From: Flavobacterium sp. ACAM 123
GTDB lineage: Bacteria; Bacteroidota; Bacteroidia; Flavobacteriales; Flavobacteriaceae
Direction of reading: 5' to 3'
DNA length: 44,002 nucleotides
NCBI RefSeq assembly: GCF_000264055.1
Contig: NZ_AJXL01000023.1
Span: 1-44,002, forward strand
In this document: positions 27,390 to 36,357 of the stretch, piece by piece
Layout of the letters: each line of letters begins with the position of its first letter
Numbering within the stretch: the first letter of the stretch is position 1
Notes under the pieces: generated by a model
What the model was told of the DNA's origin: nothing
Seen by the model: only the letters and a program-made list of their open reading frames with translations
The model's database searches: none
Made by a program: the position numbers and the translations under genes

Positions 27390-28181
27390 ATGTCAGAGAA
27401 TTTAATAGTGCCAACAATGGCGGAAATGCTTGCCGAAGGAAAACAACCTGAAGTATTGTTTTGGGTGGGTTGTGCAGGAAGTTTTGATGATAGAGCAAAA
27501 AAAATAACAAAAGCATTTGTACGAATTTTAAATCGTGCAAACGTACCTTTTGCCGTACTTGGCACGGAAGAAAGTTGTACTGGTGATCCGGCAAAAAGAG
27601 CTGGAAATGAGTTTCTTTTCCAAATGCAAGCGATGATGAACATTGAAGTTTTGAACGCGTATGAGGCTAAGAAAATAGTAACTGCCTGTCCACATTGCTT
27701 CAATACTTTGAAAAATGAATATCCAGAATTAGGTGGTAAGTACGAAGTAGTACATCACACTGAATTTTTAAAATCATTGTTGGATGATGGAAGACTAACC
27801 ATCGAAGGAGGTCAATTTAAAGGAAAACGAATCACTTTTCATGATCCCTGTTATTTGGGAAGAGCTAATAACGTATATGAGGCCCCTAGGGAGCTGATTC
27901 AAAAACTCGATGCTGAATTAGTAGAGATGAAACGTTCACGTGCTAACGGTTTGTGTTGTGGGGCAGGAGGCGCTCAAATGTTTAAAGACGCAGAACCGGG
28001 AGATAAAGAAATTAATATTGAACGAACGGAAGATGCATTAGAGACAAAAACAGACATAATTGCTGCAGGATGTCCATTTTGTAATACGATGTTAACAGAT
28101 GGTATTAAAAACAAAGAAAGAGAGGGTGATGTAAAAGTGATGGACATTGCGGAATTAATTGCAAATGCCCAGGATTTATAG
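27390..28181 (+). CDS. CCG-domain iron-sulfur protein (HdrB/LutA/GlcF-like)
   Basis: A 263-residue soluble protein with two cysteine-rich CCG modules. The first includes VLFWVGCAGSF, ESCTGDPAKRAGNE and CPHCFNTL. The second includes HDPCYLGR, LCCGAGGAQMF and GCPFCNTML. Such modules hold non-cubane iron-sulfur clusters in heterodisulfide reductase HdrB and in glycolate or lactate oxidase subunits. With the HdrC-like membrane subunit directly upstream it forms a split HdrBC-like pair. The 84-base gap has a small palindrome (GGTTA TTTTTT TAACC) but no strong terminator. The physiological donor is unknown. Confidence 0.88.
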   Translation: MSENLIVPTMAEMLAEGKQPEVLFWVGCAGSFDDRAKKITKAFVRILNRANVPFAVLGTEESCTGDPAKRAGNEFLFQMQAMMNIEVLNAYEAKKIVTACPHCFNTLKNEYPELGGKYEVVHHTEFLKSLLDDGRLTIEGGQFKGKRITFHDPCYLGRANNVYEAPRELIQKLDAELVEMKRSRANGLCCGAGGAQMFKDAEPGDKEINIERTEDALETKTDIIAAGCPFCNTMLTDGIKNKEREGDVKVMDIAELIANAQDL

Positions 28182-28227
28182 AGCTTTAGAGTTAAAATCT
28201 AAAATTCAAAATTAAAAAATAAAAAAA

Positions 28228-28710
28228 ATGTACGTACCATTTGAAAATTTACCGGAAGAATCCAAAATTTGGATCTATCAAGCAAATAGAAAATTTTCGG
28301 ATGCCGAATTTGCTGAAATTGAAACTGCTTTGCAGGCCTTTCTAGAAAATTGGGCAGCACACGGAACAAGTTTGGTGTCTTCTTATCAATTAAAATACAA
28401 TAGATTTATTATACTAGCTGTGGATCAGGATGTTCAGGCTGCAACAGGTTGTTCAATAGATTCTTCTGTTGAATTCATCCAATCTTTGGAACAGAAATAC
28501 AAAGTTGATCTTTTGGACAAAATGAATGTGACTTTTAAACTAGGAGAGCATATTGCCCATAAGCCATTAATAGATTTTAAAAAGATGGTAAAAGACAAGG
28601 CAGTTACAGAGAACACTATCGTTTTTAATAATCTGATCAACAATATTCAGGAATATAATGAATCTTGGGAAGTCCCAGCTATCGATAGTTGGCACAGCCG
28701 ATTTTTCTAA
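28228..28710 (+). CDS. Conserved small protein of unknown function
   Basis: A 160-residue cytoplasmic protein with no signal peptide, no membrane helix and no cysteine motif beyond a single TGCS. It starts with MYVPFENLPEESKIWIYQ and ends with WEVPAIDSWHSRFF. From memory, databases call flavobacterial relatives ABC transporter ATPase, but I see no Walker A, Walker B or signature motif, so that name is not supported. It lies 46 bases after the HdrB-like gene and 14 bases before the GH3 gene, so it is probably in the same transcript. Confidence 0.8.
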   Translation: MYVPFENLPEESKIWIYQANRKFSDAEFAEIETALQAFLENWAAHGTSLVSSYQLKYNRFIILAVDQDVQAATGCSIDSSVEFIQSLEQKYKVDLLDKMNVTFKLGEHIAHKPLIDFKKMVKDKAVTENTIVFNNLINNIQEYNESWEVPAIDSWHSRFF

Positions 28711-28724
28711 AAAATAATACTTTA

Positions 28725-31718
28725 ATGAAAAATACAGGCATCAGAATTAGTTTTCTTTATGTCTTATTTTTTTTTATAACCAGTTGTATTGGGATAAAAA
28801 ATAATAAGCCGAAGGTAGTATTTGCCCATATCCCTGCTGAGATTAATGATTTGGTAATTGACAAATCTCAAAAAACAGCTACGCTTTTTGAAATTTCAAA
28901 CGACGGAAAAAAATGGGTAGATAGCATTTATAATGCGATGACATTTGATGAAAAAGTAGGCCAATTATTTATGGTGGCTGCCTATTCGAATAAAGATAAT
29001 GAGCATTACGATGCTATCGATAAACTCATAACAGAAAATAAAATTGGAGGATTAATCTTTTTTCAAGGAGGACCTGTACGTCAAGCCAATTTGACAAATC
29101 GGTATCAATCCAAATCAACAACACCATTGTTTATTGGTAATGATGCCGAATGGGGACTCAGTATGCGTCTCGATTCAACTTATACTTATCCATGGAACAT
29201 GACTCTTGGCGCTGTGCAGGACATGAAATTGATTGAGAAATTGGGTGCTCAGATGGGAGAACAAAGCAAGAGACTTGGTCTGCAATTTAACTTTTCTCCT
29301 GTATTGGATATTAATACGAATCCCAAAAACCCTATTATAGGTTTCCGTTCTTTTGGTGAAGACAAGTATAAAGTTACGGAGAGAGCCATTGCAATGATGA
29401 AGGGGATGCAAGGAAAAGGGGTGTTTTCTACAGGGAAACATTTTCCGGGTCACGGGGATACCGAAACTGATTCACACAAAGGATTGCCAACAGTTAATTT
29501 TTCTAAGCAAAGGTTAGAGGTAATGGAGTTCTACCCTTACAAAAAAATGTTTGAGGAAGGACTTGCCTCTGTTATGGTAGCGCATTTAAACGTACCGAGT
29601 TTGCAATCCAAACCAAATTATCCCTCTTCTATCTCTTATAATGTTGTCACAAATGTGCTTCAAAAGGAATTAGGCTTTCGAGGGCTTATTTTTACGGATG
29701 CCTTAAACATGAAAGGGGTAAGTGAATTTAGTACTCCGGGACAGATTGATTTACGAGCTTTTCTGGCGGGTAATGATGTTTTATTATTTCCGGAAAATGT
29801 ACCGCTAGCTTTAGATGTTTTCAAACAAGCCTATCAAGATTCGTTATTCAATGATAGTAGACTGGCTTTATCAGTAAAGAAAATTCTTAAATTCAAATAT
29901 TATGCAGGCTTAAATACCTACAAGCCAATTGAAATTAAAAACTTGTATAAAGATCTTAACTCCACTAAAAATAAGGCGCTAAATTATGAATTGTATGAGA
30001 ACGCTATTACTGTTCTGAAAAATTCTAATACTGTTTTACCAATTAAAGATTTAGCAAATCAAAAGATTGCCTATTTAAAAATGGGGGATGCAACAAACAG
30101 TACATTCGTTTCCACATTAAAAAAATACACGGAAGTAACTGAAATTGCAGATGACAATCTTGAGAATTTACAATCAAAACTAAACGAATTTACAACTGTA
30201 ATTATTGGTTTCCATAAATCAGATATAGCATTTAAGAACTTTGAATTTAGCCAGGCAGAATTAAAAAAACTAGCATTTTTGTCCAAAAACAATAATGTAG
30301 TACTAGATGTTTTTGCTTCTCCTTATTCCTTGATTCCCGTAGCTAGTTTTGATGATGTCGAAAGTGTGGTGATTTCATACCAAAACGGTCCCATTGCACA
30401 AGAAGTTTCTGCAGAATTGATTTTTGGCGCGATCGAAGCTAAAGGGAAACTACCCGTTACTGTTACTGCAAATTTTACCGCTAATTCAGGGCTTTCGACA
30501 GAGAAATTAAATGTTTTAGGATTTACGGCAGCTGAAAATGTTGGAATGAATCCTTTAATTTTAGATAAAATTGAACCGATAGCACAAAAGGCGATCGATG
30601 GAAAAATGGCTCCTGGAATGCAGATTTTAGTGGCAAGAAAAGGAAAAATTATTTACCAGAAGTCGTTTGGATACCAGACTTATGAAAAGGGTTCAAAAGT
30701 GACCAATACGGATCTGTATGATGTTGCTTCTTTAACTAAAATCTTATCTACGTTACCCAATGTAATGCTGCAATATGATCAGCATAAAATAAACATGGAA
30801 AGTAGATTAGACTCTATGCTACCTATTTTTAAAAATTCAAATAAACAAGACATACACTTTAAGGAATTATTGTCGCATTATGCTAGATTGCAACCTTGGA
30901 TACCTTTTTATAAAGCTACGGTAGATAAAAAGGGGAACCCTTTGGATAAATACTATAAAAAGAAGTCAGAGGTACAGTTTTCCACAAAAGTGGCTGATAG
31001 TCTTTTTTTACGAAATGATTATCATGATACTATTATGAAGTTGATTGCAGACAGTAGGCTGCTTCCTCAAAAAAAATACAGATACAGTGACTTCACGTTC
31101 ATCATTCTAAAAGAGTATTTAGAAAAAGCTACCGGGAAAAAATTAGATGTTTTAAGTACGGAGAATTTTTATAAACCGCTTGGAGCAAATAATACGATGT
31201 ATAATCCATTGCAAAGAATTGCTAAAGATCGAATCGCTCCAACAGAAATTGACAGCTATTTCCGTCATCAGATTATACAAGGATATGTTCACGATATGGG
31301 AGCTGCAATGGAAGGCGGAATTGGAGGACATGCCGGGATTTTTTCAAATAGTATGGATGTGGCCAAAATAATGCAGCTTTATTTGCAAAAAGGAAATTAT
31401 GGGAATAGGCAATATTTCTCTGAAAAGACATTCAATGACTTTAATACCTGTTATTTTTGTGCGGAAGGCAATAGAAGAGGAGTAGGCTTTGATAAACCTC
31501 AGTTAGGGGACAAAGGCCCCACATGCGGGTGTGCTTCCATGACCAGTTTTGGACATACTGGATTTACGGGAACAATGGCTTGGGCGGACCCAGAAACGGA
31601 AATCGTTTATATCTTCTTATCCAATAGAACATTTCCCGGAGATTCCGCAAATAAATTATCAAGAGAAAATATTCGAGAAGACATTCAAGAAATAATTTAT
31701 GATGCAATTGAACCATAA
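28725..31718 (+). CDS. GH3 beta-N-acetylglucosaminidase-like plus serine beta-lactamase-fold fusion lipoprotein
   Basis: A 997-residue two-enzyme fusion. Lipobox FITSC near residue 21. The first half is a GH3 domain with the NagZ-like motif KHFPGHGDTETDSH (His239 onward), whose His/Asp dyad acts as acid/base, and a C-terminal GH3 part to about 600. The second half is a class C beta-lactamase / DD-peptidase-like domain with SLTK (Ser669, Lys672), a YSD at the usual second-motif position, and HTGFTG (His944) as the KTG equivalent. Together they could cleave GlcNAc-anhMurNAc and act on the peptide or another ester or amide. The ATG at 28725 is preferred over an upstream in-frame ATG at 28689 because it starts directly at the lipoprotein signal. 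Confidence 0.92.
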   Translation: MKNTGIRISFLYVLFFFITSCIGIKNNKPKVVFAHIPAEINDLVIDKSQKTATLFEISNDGKKWVDSIYNAMTFDEKVGQLFMVAAYSNKDNEHYDAIDKLITENKIGGLIFFQGGPVRQANLTNRYQSKSTTPLFIGNDAEWGLSMRLDSTYTYPWNMTLGAVQDMKLIEKLGAQMGEQSKRLGLQFNFSPVLDINTNPKNPIIGFRSFGEDKYKVTERAIAMMKGMQGKGVFSTGKHFPGHGDTETDSHKGLPTVNFSKQRLEVMEFYPYKKMFEEGLASVMVAHLNVPSLQSKPNYPSSISYNVVTNVLQKELGFRGLIFTDALNMKGVSEFSTPGQIDLRAFLAGNDVLLFPENVPLALDVFKQAYQDSLFNDSRLALSVKKILKFKYYAGLNTYKPIEIKNLYKDLNSTKNKALNYELYENAITVLKNSNTVLPIKDLANQKIAYLKMGDATNSTFVSTLKKYTEVTEIADDNLENLQSKLNEFTTVIIGFHKSDIAFKNFEFSQAELKKLAFLSKNNNVVLDVFASPYSLIPVASFDDVESVVISYQNGPIAQEVSAELIFGAIEAKGKLPVTVTANFTANSGLSTEKLNVLGFTAAENVGMNPLILDKIEPIAQKAIDGKMAPGMQILVARKGKIIYQKSFGYQTYEKGSKVTNTDLYDVASLTKILSTLPNVMLQYDQHKINMESRLDSMLPIFKNSNKQDIHFKELLSHYARLQPWIPFYKATVDKKGNPLDKYYKKKSEVQFSTKVADSLFLRNDYHDTIMKLIADSRLLPQKKYRYSDFTFIILKEYLEKATGKKLDVLSTENFYKPLGANNTMYNPLQRIAKDRIAPTEIDSYFRHQIIQGYVHDMGAAMEGGIGGHAGIFSNSMDVAKIMQLYLQKGNYGNRQYFSEKTFNDFNTCYFCAEGNRRGVGFDKPQLGDKGPTCGCASMTSFGHTGFTGTMAWADPETEIVYIFLSNRTFPGDSANKLSRENIREDIQEIIYDAIEP

Positions 31719-31759
31719 TACATTAATTTGAAGTAGATACTTAATTAAAGATTTCTTTT

Positions 31760-31777
31760 GCCATTTTAAAAAATGGC
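31760..31777. repeat. Perfect inverted repeat between the GH3 gene and bshA
   Basis: GCCATTTT / AAAATGGC separated by AA. It lacks a clean T tract on plus (GTTCCTATTTTCC follows), so it may be a weak terminator or a leader hairpin of bshA. Confidence 0.4.
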
Positions 31778-31817
31778 GTTCCTATTTTCCTTAAATTCGT
31801 TACATTAAAATAAATAC

Positions 31818-32987
31818 ATGAAAATTGCAATAGTTTGTTACCCTACGTTTGGAGGAAGTGGAGTTGTCGCTACCGAGTTAGGACTAGAATTAGCTCGTCA
31901 TGGGCATGAAGTTCATTTCATTACTTACAGTCAGCCCGTTCGTTTGGCATTGTTAAACCCCAATGTGCATTATCACGAGGTTAACGTCCCTGAATATCCA
32001 CTGTTTCTATATCAACCCTACGAGTTAGCACTGTCGAGCAAATTAGTGGACATGGTTAAACTTTATAAGATTGAAATTCTGCATGTCCATTATGCTATTC
32101 CTCACGCTTACGCGGGTTATATGGCAAAGCAAATGTTGAAAGATGAAGGGATTGAGATTCCTATGGTAACTACACTACACGGAACAGATATTACTTTGGT
32201 TGGGAATCATCCTTTTTATAAACCGGCAGTAAGTTTCAGTATCAATAAATCGGATGTAGTGACATCAGTTTCACAGAGTTTGAAAGAGGATACTTATAAG
32301 TTATTTAACATAAAAAAAGACATTCATGTTATACCAAATTTCATAGAATTAGATAAGAATGTTCAGGATCCCGACATTCCATGTCGCCGTTTTGTGATGG
32401 CAAAGGAAGACGAAAGAATAATCACGCACATTAGCAATTTTAGGGAAGTAAAACGGATTCCAGATGTGATCCAAATATTTTATAAAATTCAACAGAAAAT
32501 CCCTGCTAAATTAATGATGGTAGGTGACGGTCCTGAAAAAGAAAAAGCGGAATATCTTTGTCAGGAATTAGGGATTATGGACAAGGTAATCTTTTTTGGA
32601 AATAGTAATGAAATCGATCAAATTTTAAGTTATACTGATTTATTTTTGTTGCCGTCTCAAACAGAAAGTTTCGGTTTGGCAGCTTTGGAGGCGATGGCTT
32701 GGGCAGTTCCTATAATATCAAGTAACTCTGGGGGGCTCTCTGAGGTGAATTTTGAGGGAATTTCAGGCTATTTGAGCGATGTTGGGAATACTGATGAAAT
32801 GGCAGAGAACGCTTTGAAAATAATAAGAGACGACGCTACTCTTTTAAAATTTAAAGAAAATGCTTTGTCTGTCGCAAAAAAGTTTGACATTAAAAATATT
32901 TTGCCCTTGTATGTCGATCTCTATGAAAAGGCAATTAAAAAATATTCGAAAAAAAATAAATTTTTGAGTCAATCTAAAAAGGAATAA
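31818..32987 (+). CDS. bshA: N-acetyl-alpha-D-glucosaminyl L-malate synthase (bacillithiol biosynthesis)
   Basis: A 389-residue GT4 retaining glycosyltransferase that joins GlcNAc from UDP-GlcNAc to L-malate, the first step of bacillithiol synthesis. The N-terminus KIAIVCYPTFGGSGVVATEL is diagnostic of BshA. Further signatures: TLHGTDITLVG, the donor-site motif ESFGLAALEA with the E-x7-E pair, and HISNFREVKR. Length is normal. bshB and bshC are not in this window. A hairpin lies upstream. It ends 27 bases before the next small lipoprotein gene. Confidence 0.95.
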   Translation: MKIAIVCYPTFGGSGVVATELGLELARHGHEVHFITYSQPVRLALLNPNVHYHEVNVPEYPLFLYQPYELALSSKLVDMVKLYKIEILHVHYAIPHAYAGYMAKQMLKDEGIEIPMVTTLHGTDITLVGNHPFYKPAVSFSINKSDVVTSVSQSLKEDTYKLFNIKKDIHVIPNFIELDKNVQDPDIPCRRFVMAKEDERIITHISNFREVKRIPDVIQIFYKIQQKIPAKLMMVGDGPEKEKAEYLCQELGIMDKVIFFGNSNEIDQILSYTDLFLLPSQTESFGLAALEAMAWAVPIISSNSGGLSEVNFEGISGYLSDVGNTDEMAENALKIIRDDATLLKFKENALSVAKKFDIKNILPLYVDLYEKAIKKYSKKNKFLSQSKKE

Positions 32988-33014
32988 ACCTTTGAATCAA
33001 CATAAAATAACCCG

Positions 33015-33444
33015 ATGAGAAAAATCTGTTCTTTTGTTTGTTGTTTTTTTATTAATAGCCTGTGGTGCTAAAGCTATAAAAACCGCGGTAAAAAAGCCTT
33101 TGTTTGAAGTGTTAACGCAACAACCTAATGGAGGAGGTAATATTAATTTCTACGAGATATTGACTGAGCCGAACGAGATAAAGATGTTACAAAATGATAA
33201 GAAGCTAAAAAATAAAATTAGCGTTATTGATGTTCAAAAATCAAATTTTATCATTTTGAATATGGGCAAAAAAAATACTGGAGGTTACTCGATAGGAATT
33301 GAAAGCGCAGTGGAAACCGAGGCAAATATAATTATTAATGTCAAAGAGAGTAGTCCGGAGACTGGTTCTATGGTAACGCAGAGTATTACTTATCCGTACT
33401 GTGTTGTCAAAATTAATTCTAAAAAAGAAATTATTATTAAATAA
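33015..33444 (+). CDS. Small lipoprotein of unknown function, frameshifted in the signal peptide
   Basis: About 140 residues, periplasmic or surface exposed. From 33034 (a TTG) the frame reads FVVFLLIACG, a lipobox with Cys, but without a basic N-terminal region. The ATG at 33015 lies one base out of this frame. Removing one A from the run of five at 33020-33024 gives MRKSVLLFVVFLLIACG, a textbook lipoprotein signal. Thus either an indel has broken the gene, the assembly has an extra A, or a weak TTG start is used. The mature part (NGGGNINFYEIL, NMGKKNTGGYSI) resembles small protease-complex-like or PrcB-like secreted proteins, which is only a hint. Confidence 0.6.
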
Positions 33445-33476
33445 AAAAAAGCCACTATCTCTAGTGGCATTTTTTA
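33443..33476. terminator. Bidirectional terminator between convergent genes
   Basis: The stem GCCACTA / TAGTGGC with loop TCTC is flanked by eight A on the left and ATTTTTT on the right, so it can end transcripts from both the lipoprotein gene (plus) and the barrel gene at 33492 (minus). Confidence 0.9.
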
Positions 33477-33491
33477 TAAAAAAGTATTGTA

Positions 33492-34001
33492 TTAGAATTG
33501 GTACTTAAGACCCAAAGCAATATCAGAACCATAATTATTATTGTAATAACCAGAACCACCAAATTCAGGTCTGAAATCTAAAGAGATCAATAATGGAATA
33601 TCAAAATTGTACTCAATTCCTATGTCACCAGCAGCAAAAACAAATGCTTCATTGTTATAATTACTATTGTCATAATAATCTCTACCGAATGTTCCTATAC
33701 CTCCACCAACACCTGCGTACCAGTTAAATCCACCATCGATGTTCCATACCCATTGGTATAAAGCAGCTAATTTGATTGCGTTGTCATCATAACCATTATT
33801 TTTGTAGTTGTTTCTGTTTCTCCAACCCAAATCAAGTTCAAGTCTATTGTTACCTCCTAAGGCTCTTTGGTAAGTAATTTCAGTTCCAAAACCTCCACTG
33901 TCTCCTAAACGTAAACCTATTGCATTTTTAGAGATTTCTTGTGCTTGCGTGCTAAATGCTAATCCGATTAACATAAAAGCTGATAAAATAATTTTTTTCA
34001 T
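33492..34001 (-). CDS. Small outer-membrane beta-barrel protein
   Basis: A 169-residue exported protein. Signal peptide MKKIILSAFMLIGLAFSTQA. The mature part alternates short amphipathic strands with Gly/Asn/Tyr-rich turns (GLRLGDSGGFGTEITYQRA, GGIGTFGRDYYDN) and ends in an aromatic residue (KYQF), as outer-membrane barrels do. It resembles the OmpA/OmpX-like eight-stranded barrels common in Bacteroidetes. Function unknown. It has its own perfect -7 element and a strong terminator, so it is probably a well-expressed single-gene transcript. Confidence 0.82.
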   Translation of the reverse strand: MKKIILSAFMLIGLAFSTQAQEISKNAIGLRLGDSGGFGTEITYQRALGGNNRLELDLGWRNRNNYKNNGYDDNAIKLAALYQWVWNIDGGFNWYAGVGGGIGTFGRDYYDNSNYNNEAFVFAAGDIGIEYNFDIPLLISLDFRPEFGGSGYYNNNYGSDIALGLKYQF

Positions 34002-34020
34002 AGATAGATATTTGTTGTTG

Positions 34021-34028
34021 CAAAGTTA
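34021..34028 (-). promoter_or_regulatory. Probable -7 promoter element of the barrel protein gene
   Basis: Minus strand TAACTTTG, a perfect TAnnTTTG, 20 bases before the ATG at 34001. Confidence 0.5.
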
Positions 34029-34207
34029 CAACGAAATGTTAACGAAAAATTTATACTATAATTGTTAATTGTTTCATAATTCACATATTCTGATTTGTTG
34101 TTTTATGTTATGTTCTTTGACTGTCAGGCGCTTTGTGTTTTTATTTTGACTAATAAAAATATGTTAAATTTTTAATAGGGGAGATTCAATTAATAAAAGC
34201 TATTAAT

Positions 34208-35032
34208 TTATTTGGAAAATAGTTTCGCTGAGATAAATTGACCGCTCCAATTGTCTTGCATTTCAAAAAGATTTTCTTCTTGCGAAAAATGGGACTCTTG
34301 ATTACGGTATATTTTCCACTTTACGTTGTTGTATTCTACAGCGGTCAAATTTTTGACTCAATCTCCATAATTCGAATAGAAAAGAGATCCATTTTTAGTT
34401 TCCTTTTCTTATAATTTTTGTTCATGAATATGCCCGCAGATTACATAATCGTACTTTTTTTCTATAGCTATTTCCGTCGCTGTCGCTTTAAAATCTGAAA
34501 TGTGCTTGACTACTTTTTTTACTCCGGCTTCGATCTTCTTTGAAAAAGAATAGGGTTTTTTTCCGATTTTTTTTAAACACCAGATTAACGAGTCGGTTGA
34601 AAAGAATTAAATAATCGTACCCTAAGCAACCTAATTTAATAATCCCTTTCGAATGATTTGCGGAGGCATCTAAAACATCACCGTGAAAGATCCATGCCTT
34701 TTTATCTTCCATTTCCAAAAGCAGTTTATCTATTAATTCAATATTGCTCAAATTTTGATCACTCAACTTCCGAAGCATTTCATCGCGATTTCTTGTAATG
34801 TAATAGATTTCAGTCCCTTGAGAAGAAAGGCTCCTTATTTTTTGAATGATTTTAAAGTGGGTGATGATAAAATAGGAATTACTAATCTGACATATATTGA
34901 CAATGTAACCATTGAGTACTAAATTTTTTGGTTTTATTGATGACAAGTATTCATTGAATTCTACTGCATGACTACCAAAGGTTCCAAGATGCACGTAAGA
35001 ATTACAATGAGTGCCAATTTTCTTTTTTTCAA
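34208..35032 (-). pseudogene. Decayed UDP-2,3-diacylglucosamine diphosphatase-like metallophosphoesterase
   Basis: Minus-strand remnant with recognisable LpxH-like sequence in pieces. From a TTG at 35032: KKRKLALIVI, then a frameshift into YVHLGTFGSHAVEFN (expected SDVHLG). Metal-site residues are lost by missense: NGYI for NGDI and RNRDE for GNHDE. A second frameshift lies in a run of eight A near 34566-34573. Below it the frame reads YSFSKKIEAGVKKVVKHISD and YDYVICGHIHEQKL, then a TAA and a TGA (GD-stop-VKNLTAVEYNN) before the final TAA at 34208. The only substantial open part, 34488-34994, is not a functional protein. A functional paralogue is expected elsewhere in the genome. Confidence 0.9.
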
Positions 35033-35198
35033 TTGATCTTATATTTGAAGTGATACAAATTTAGGAATTGAGCTAAGGATTTAGTTTTACTGTAGTGTTA
35101 TGAATAGCCATTAACTAGTAACTACAAGTAATCTTATTACGTTGAGAATTTTGTTATGTAATCGTACTTTTAAATTTTTTACTTTAAGTCTTAAAACA

Positions 35199-35206
35199 TA
35201 TATTTG
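35199..35206 (+). promoter_or_regulatory. Probable -7 promoter element of aroC
   Basis: TATATTTG, a perfect TAnnTTTG, 17 bases before the ATG at 35223. A TTG-initiated extension upstream would start before the promoter, so it is unlikely. Confidence 0.5.
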
Positions 35207-35222
35207 CTCTAAACTTTTTATA

Positions 35223-36281
35223 ATGGCAGGAAATAGCTACGGGACCCTATTTAGAATAACAACTTTCGGGGAATCACACGGAGAAGCATTAGGCGGAATC
35301 ATTGATGGATGTCCTTCAGGAATAGCAATAGATTTAGAGGCAATTCAACTTGAAATGTCCAGAAGGAAACCAGGGCAATCTGCCATAGTTACACAACGGA
35401 AAGAAACGGATGATGTCCAGTTTTTGTCCGGTATTTTTGAAGGGAAAACAACGGGTACACCCATTGGTTTTATTATACCAAATACCAATCAAAAATCAGA
35501 CGATTATTCCCATATAAAAGATAATTATAGGCCTAGTCATGCCGACTATGTTTATGAAAAAAAATACGGAGTTCGTGACTATCGAGGTGGTGGACGTAGT
35601 TCAGCACGAGAAACAGCGAGCAGGGTATTAGCGGGGGCGATTGCAAAGCAAATGTTGCCAGATATCAAAATCAATGCTTATGTTTCATCAGTGGGGCCTA
35701 TTTTTTTAGAAAAGCCATACCAAGAGTTGGACTTTTCTAAAACAGAAAGTAATCCTGTACGTTGTCCTGATGAAGAATCAGCGGTAATAATGGAAGAGTA
35801 CATACGTGAAATTCGTAAGCAAGGCGATACAGTAGGTGGAACGGTCACTTGTGTCATTCAAAATGTTCCAGTTGGTTTAGGAGAACCTGTTTTTGATAAG
35901 CTGCATGCAGAACTAGGTAAAGCAATGCTTTCTATCAATGCTGTTAAAGGATTTGAATATGGAAGCGGATTTTGTGGTGCCCAAATGAAAGGTAGCGAAC
36001 ATAATGACCTACACAATGCGGACGGAACTACAAAAACGAATATGTCTGGTGGTATTCAGGGTGGAATCAGCAATGGTATGGACATTTTTTTTCGTGTTGC
36101 TTTTAAACCGGTAGCGACCATTATGCAGAAACAAGAGTCGTTAGATAATCAAGGAAATATTACAGAAATGACAGGAAAAGGACGTCATGATCCCTGTGTG
36201 GTACCTCGAGCAGTTCCTATTGTTGAGGCGATGGCAGCAATTGTCTTGGCAGATTTTTATTTGATCAACAAAACATATTAA
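35223..36281 (+). CDS. aroC: Chorismate synthase
   Basis: A 352-residue chorismate synthase that converts EPSP to chorismate with reduced FMN, the last step of the shikimate pathway. Signatures: [20 protein letters not shown] (with the family GESHG motif), CPSG, RRKPGQS, and [21 protein letters not shown]. The ATG at 35223 gives the standard N-terminus MAGNSYG and follows the promoter at a sensible distance. Length is normal. It has its own promoter and is 76 bases before the first symporter gene. Confidence 0.97.
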   Translation: MAGNSYGTLFRITTFGESHGEALGGIIDGCPSGIAIDLEAIQLEMSRRKPGQSAIVTQRKETDDVQFLSGIFEGKTTGTPIGFIIPNTNQKSDDYSHIKDNYRPSHADYVYEKKYGVRDYRGGGRSSARETASRVLAGAIAKQMLPDIKINAYVSSVGPIFLEKPYQELDFSKTESNPVRCPDEESAVIMEEYIREIRKQGDTVGGTVTCVIQNVPVGLGEPVFDKLHAELGKAMLSINAVKGFEYGSGFCGAQMKGSEHNDLHNADGTTKTNMSGGIQGGISNGMDIFFRVAFKPVATIMQKQESLDNQGNITEMTGKGRHDPCVVPRAVPIVEAMAAIVLADFYLINKTY

Positions 36282-36322
36282 TACTAATGAATCGGTAACT
36301 TCAATTAAGAAGATACTTTTAA

Positions 36323-36347
36323 CAAATAACCCACTCAAATAACCCAC
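36323..36347 (+). repeat. Tandem 12-bp direct repeat in the leader of the first symporter gene
   Basis: CAAATAACCCAC occurs at 36323-36334 and again at 36336-36347, period 13, ending 10 bases before the ATG at 36358. This covers the ribosome-binding region, so it could be an operator or influence translation. Confidence 0.7.
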
Positions 36348-36357
36348 CTTAAATCAA

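Noticed and set aside
34488..34994. Treating this open frame as a functional metallophosphoesterase
   Set aside because: Metal ligands are mutated, the N- and C-terminal parts lie in other frames, and stop codons follow.
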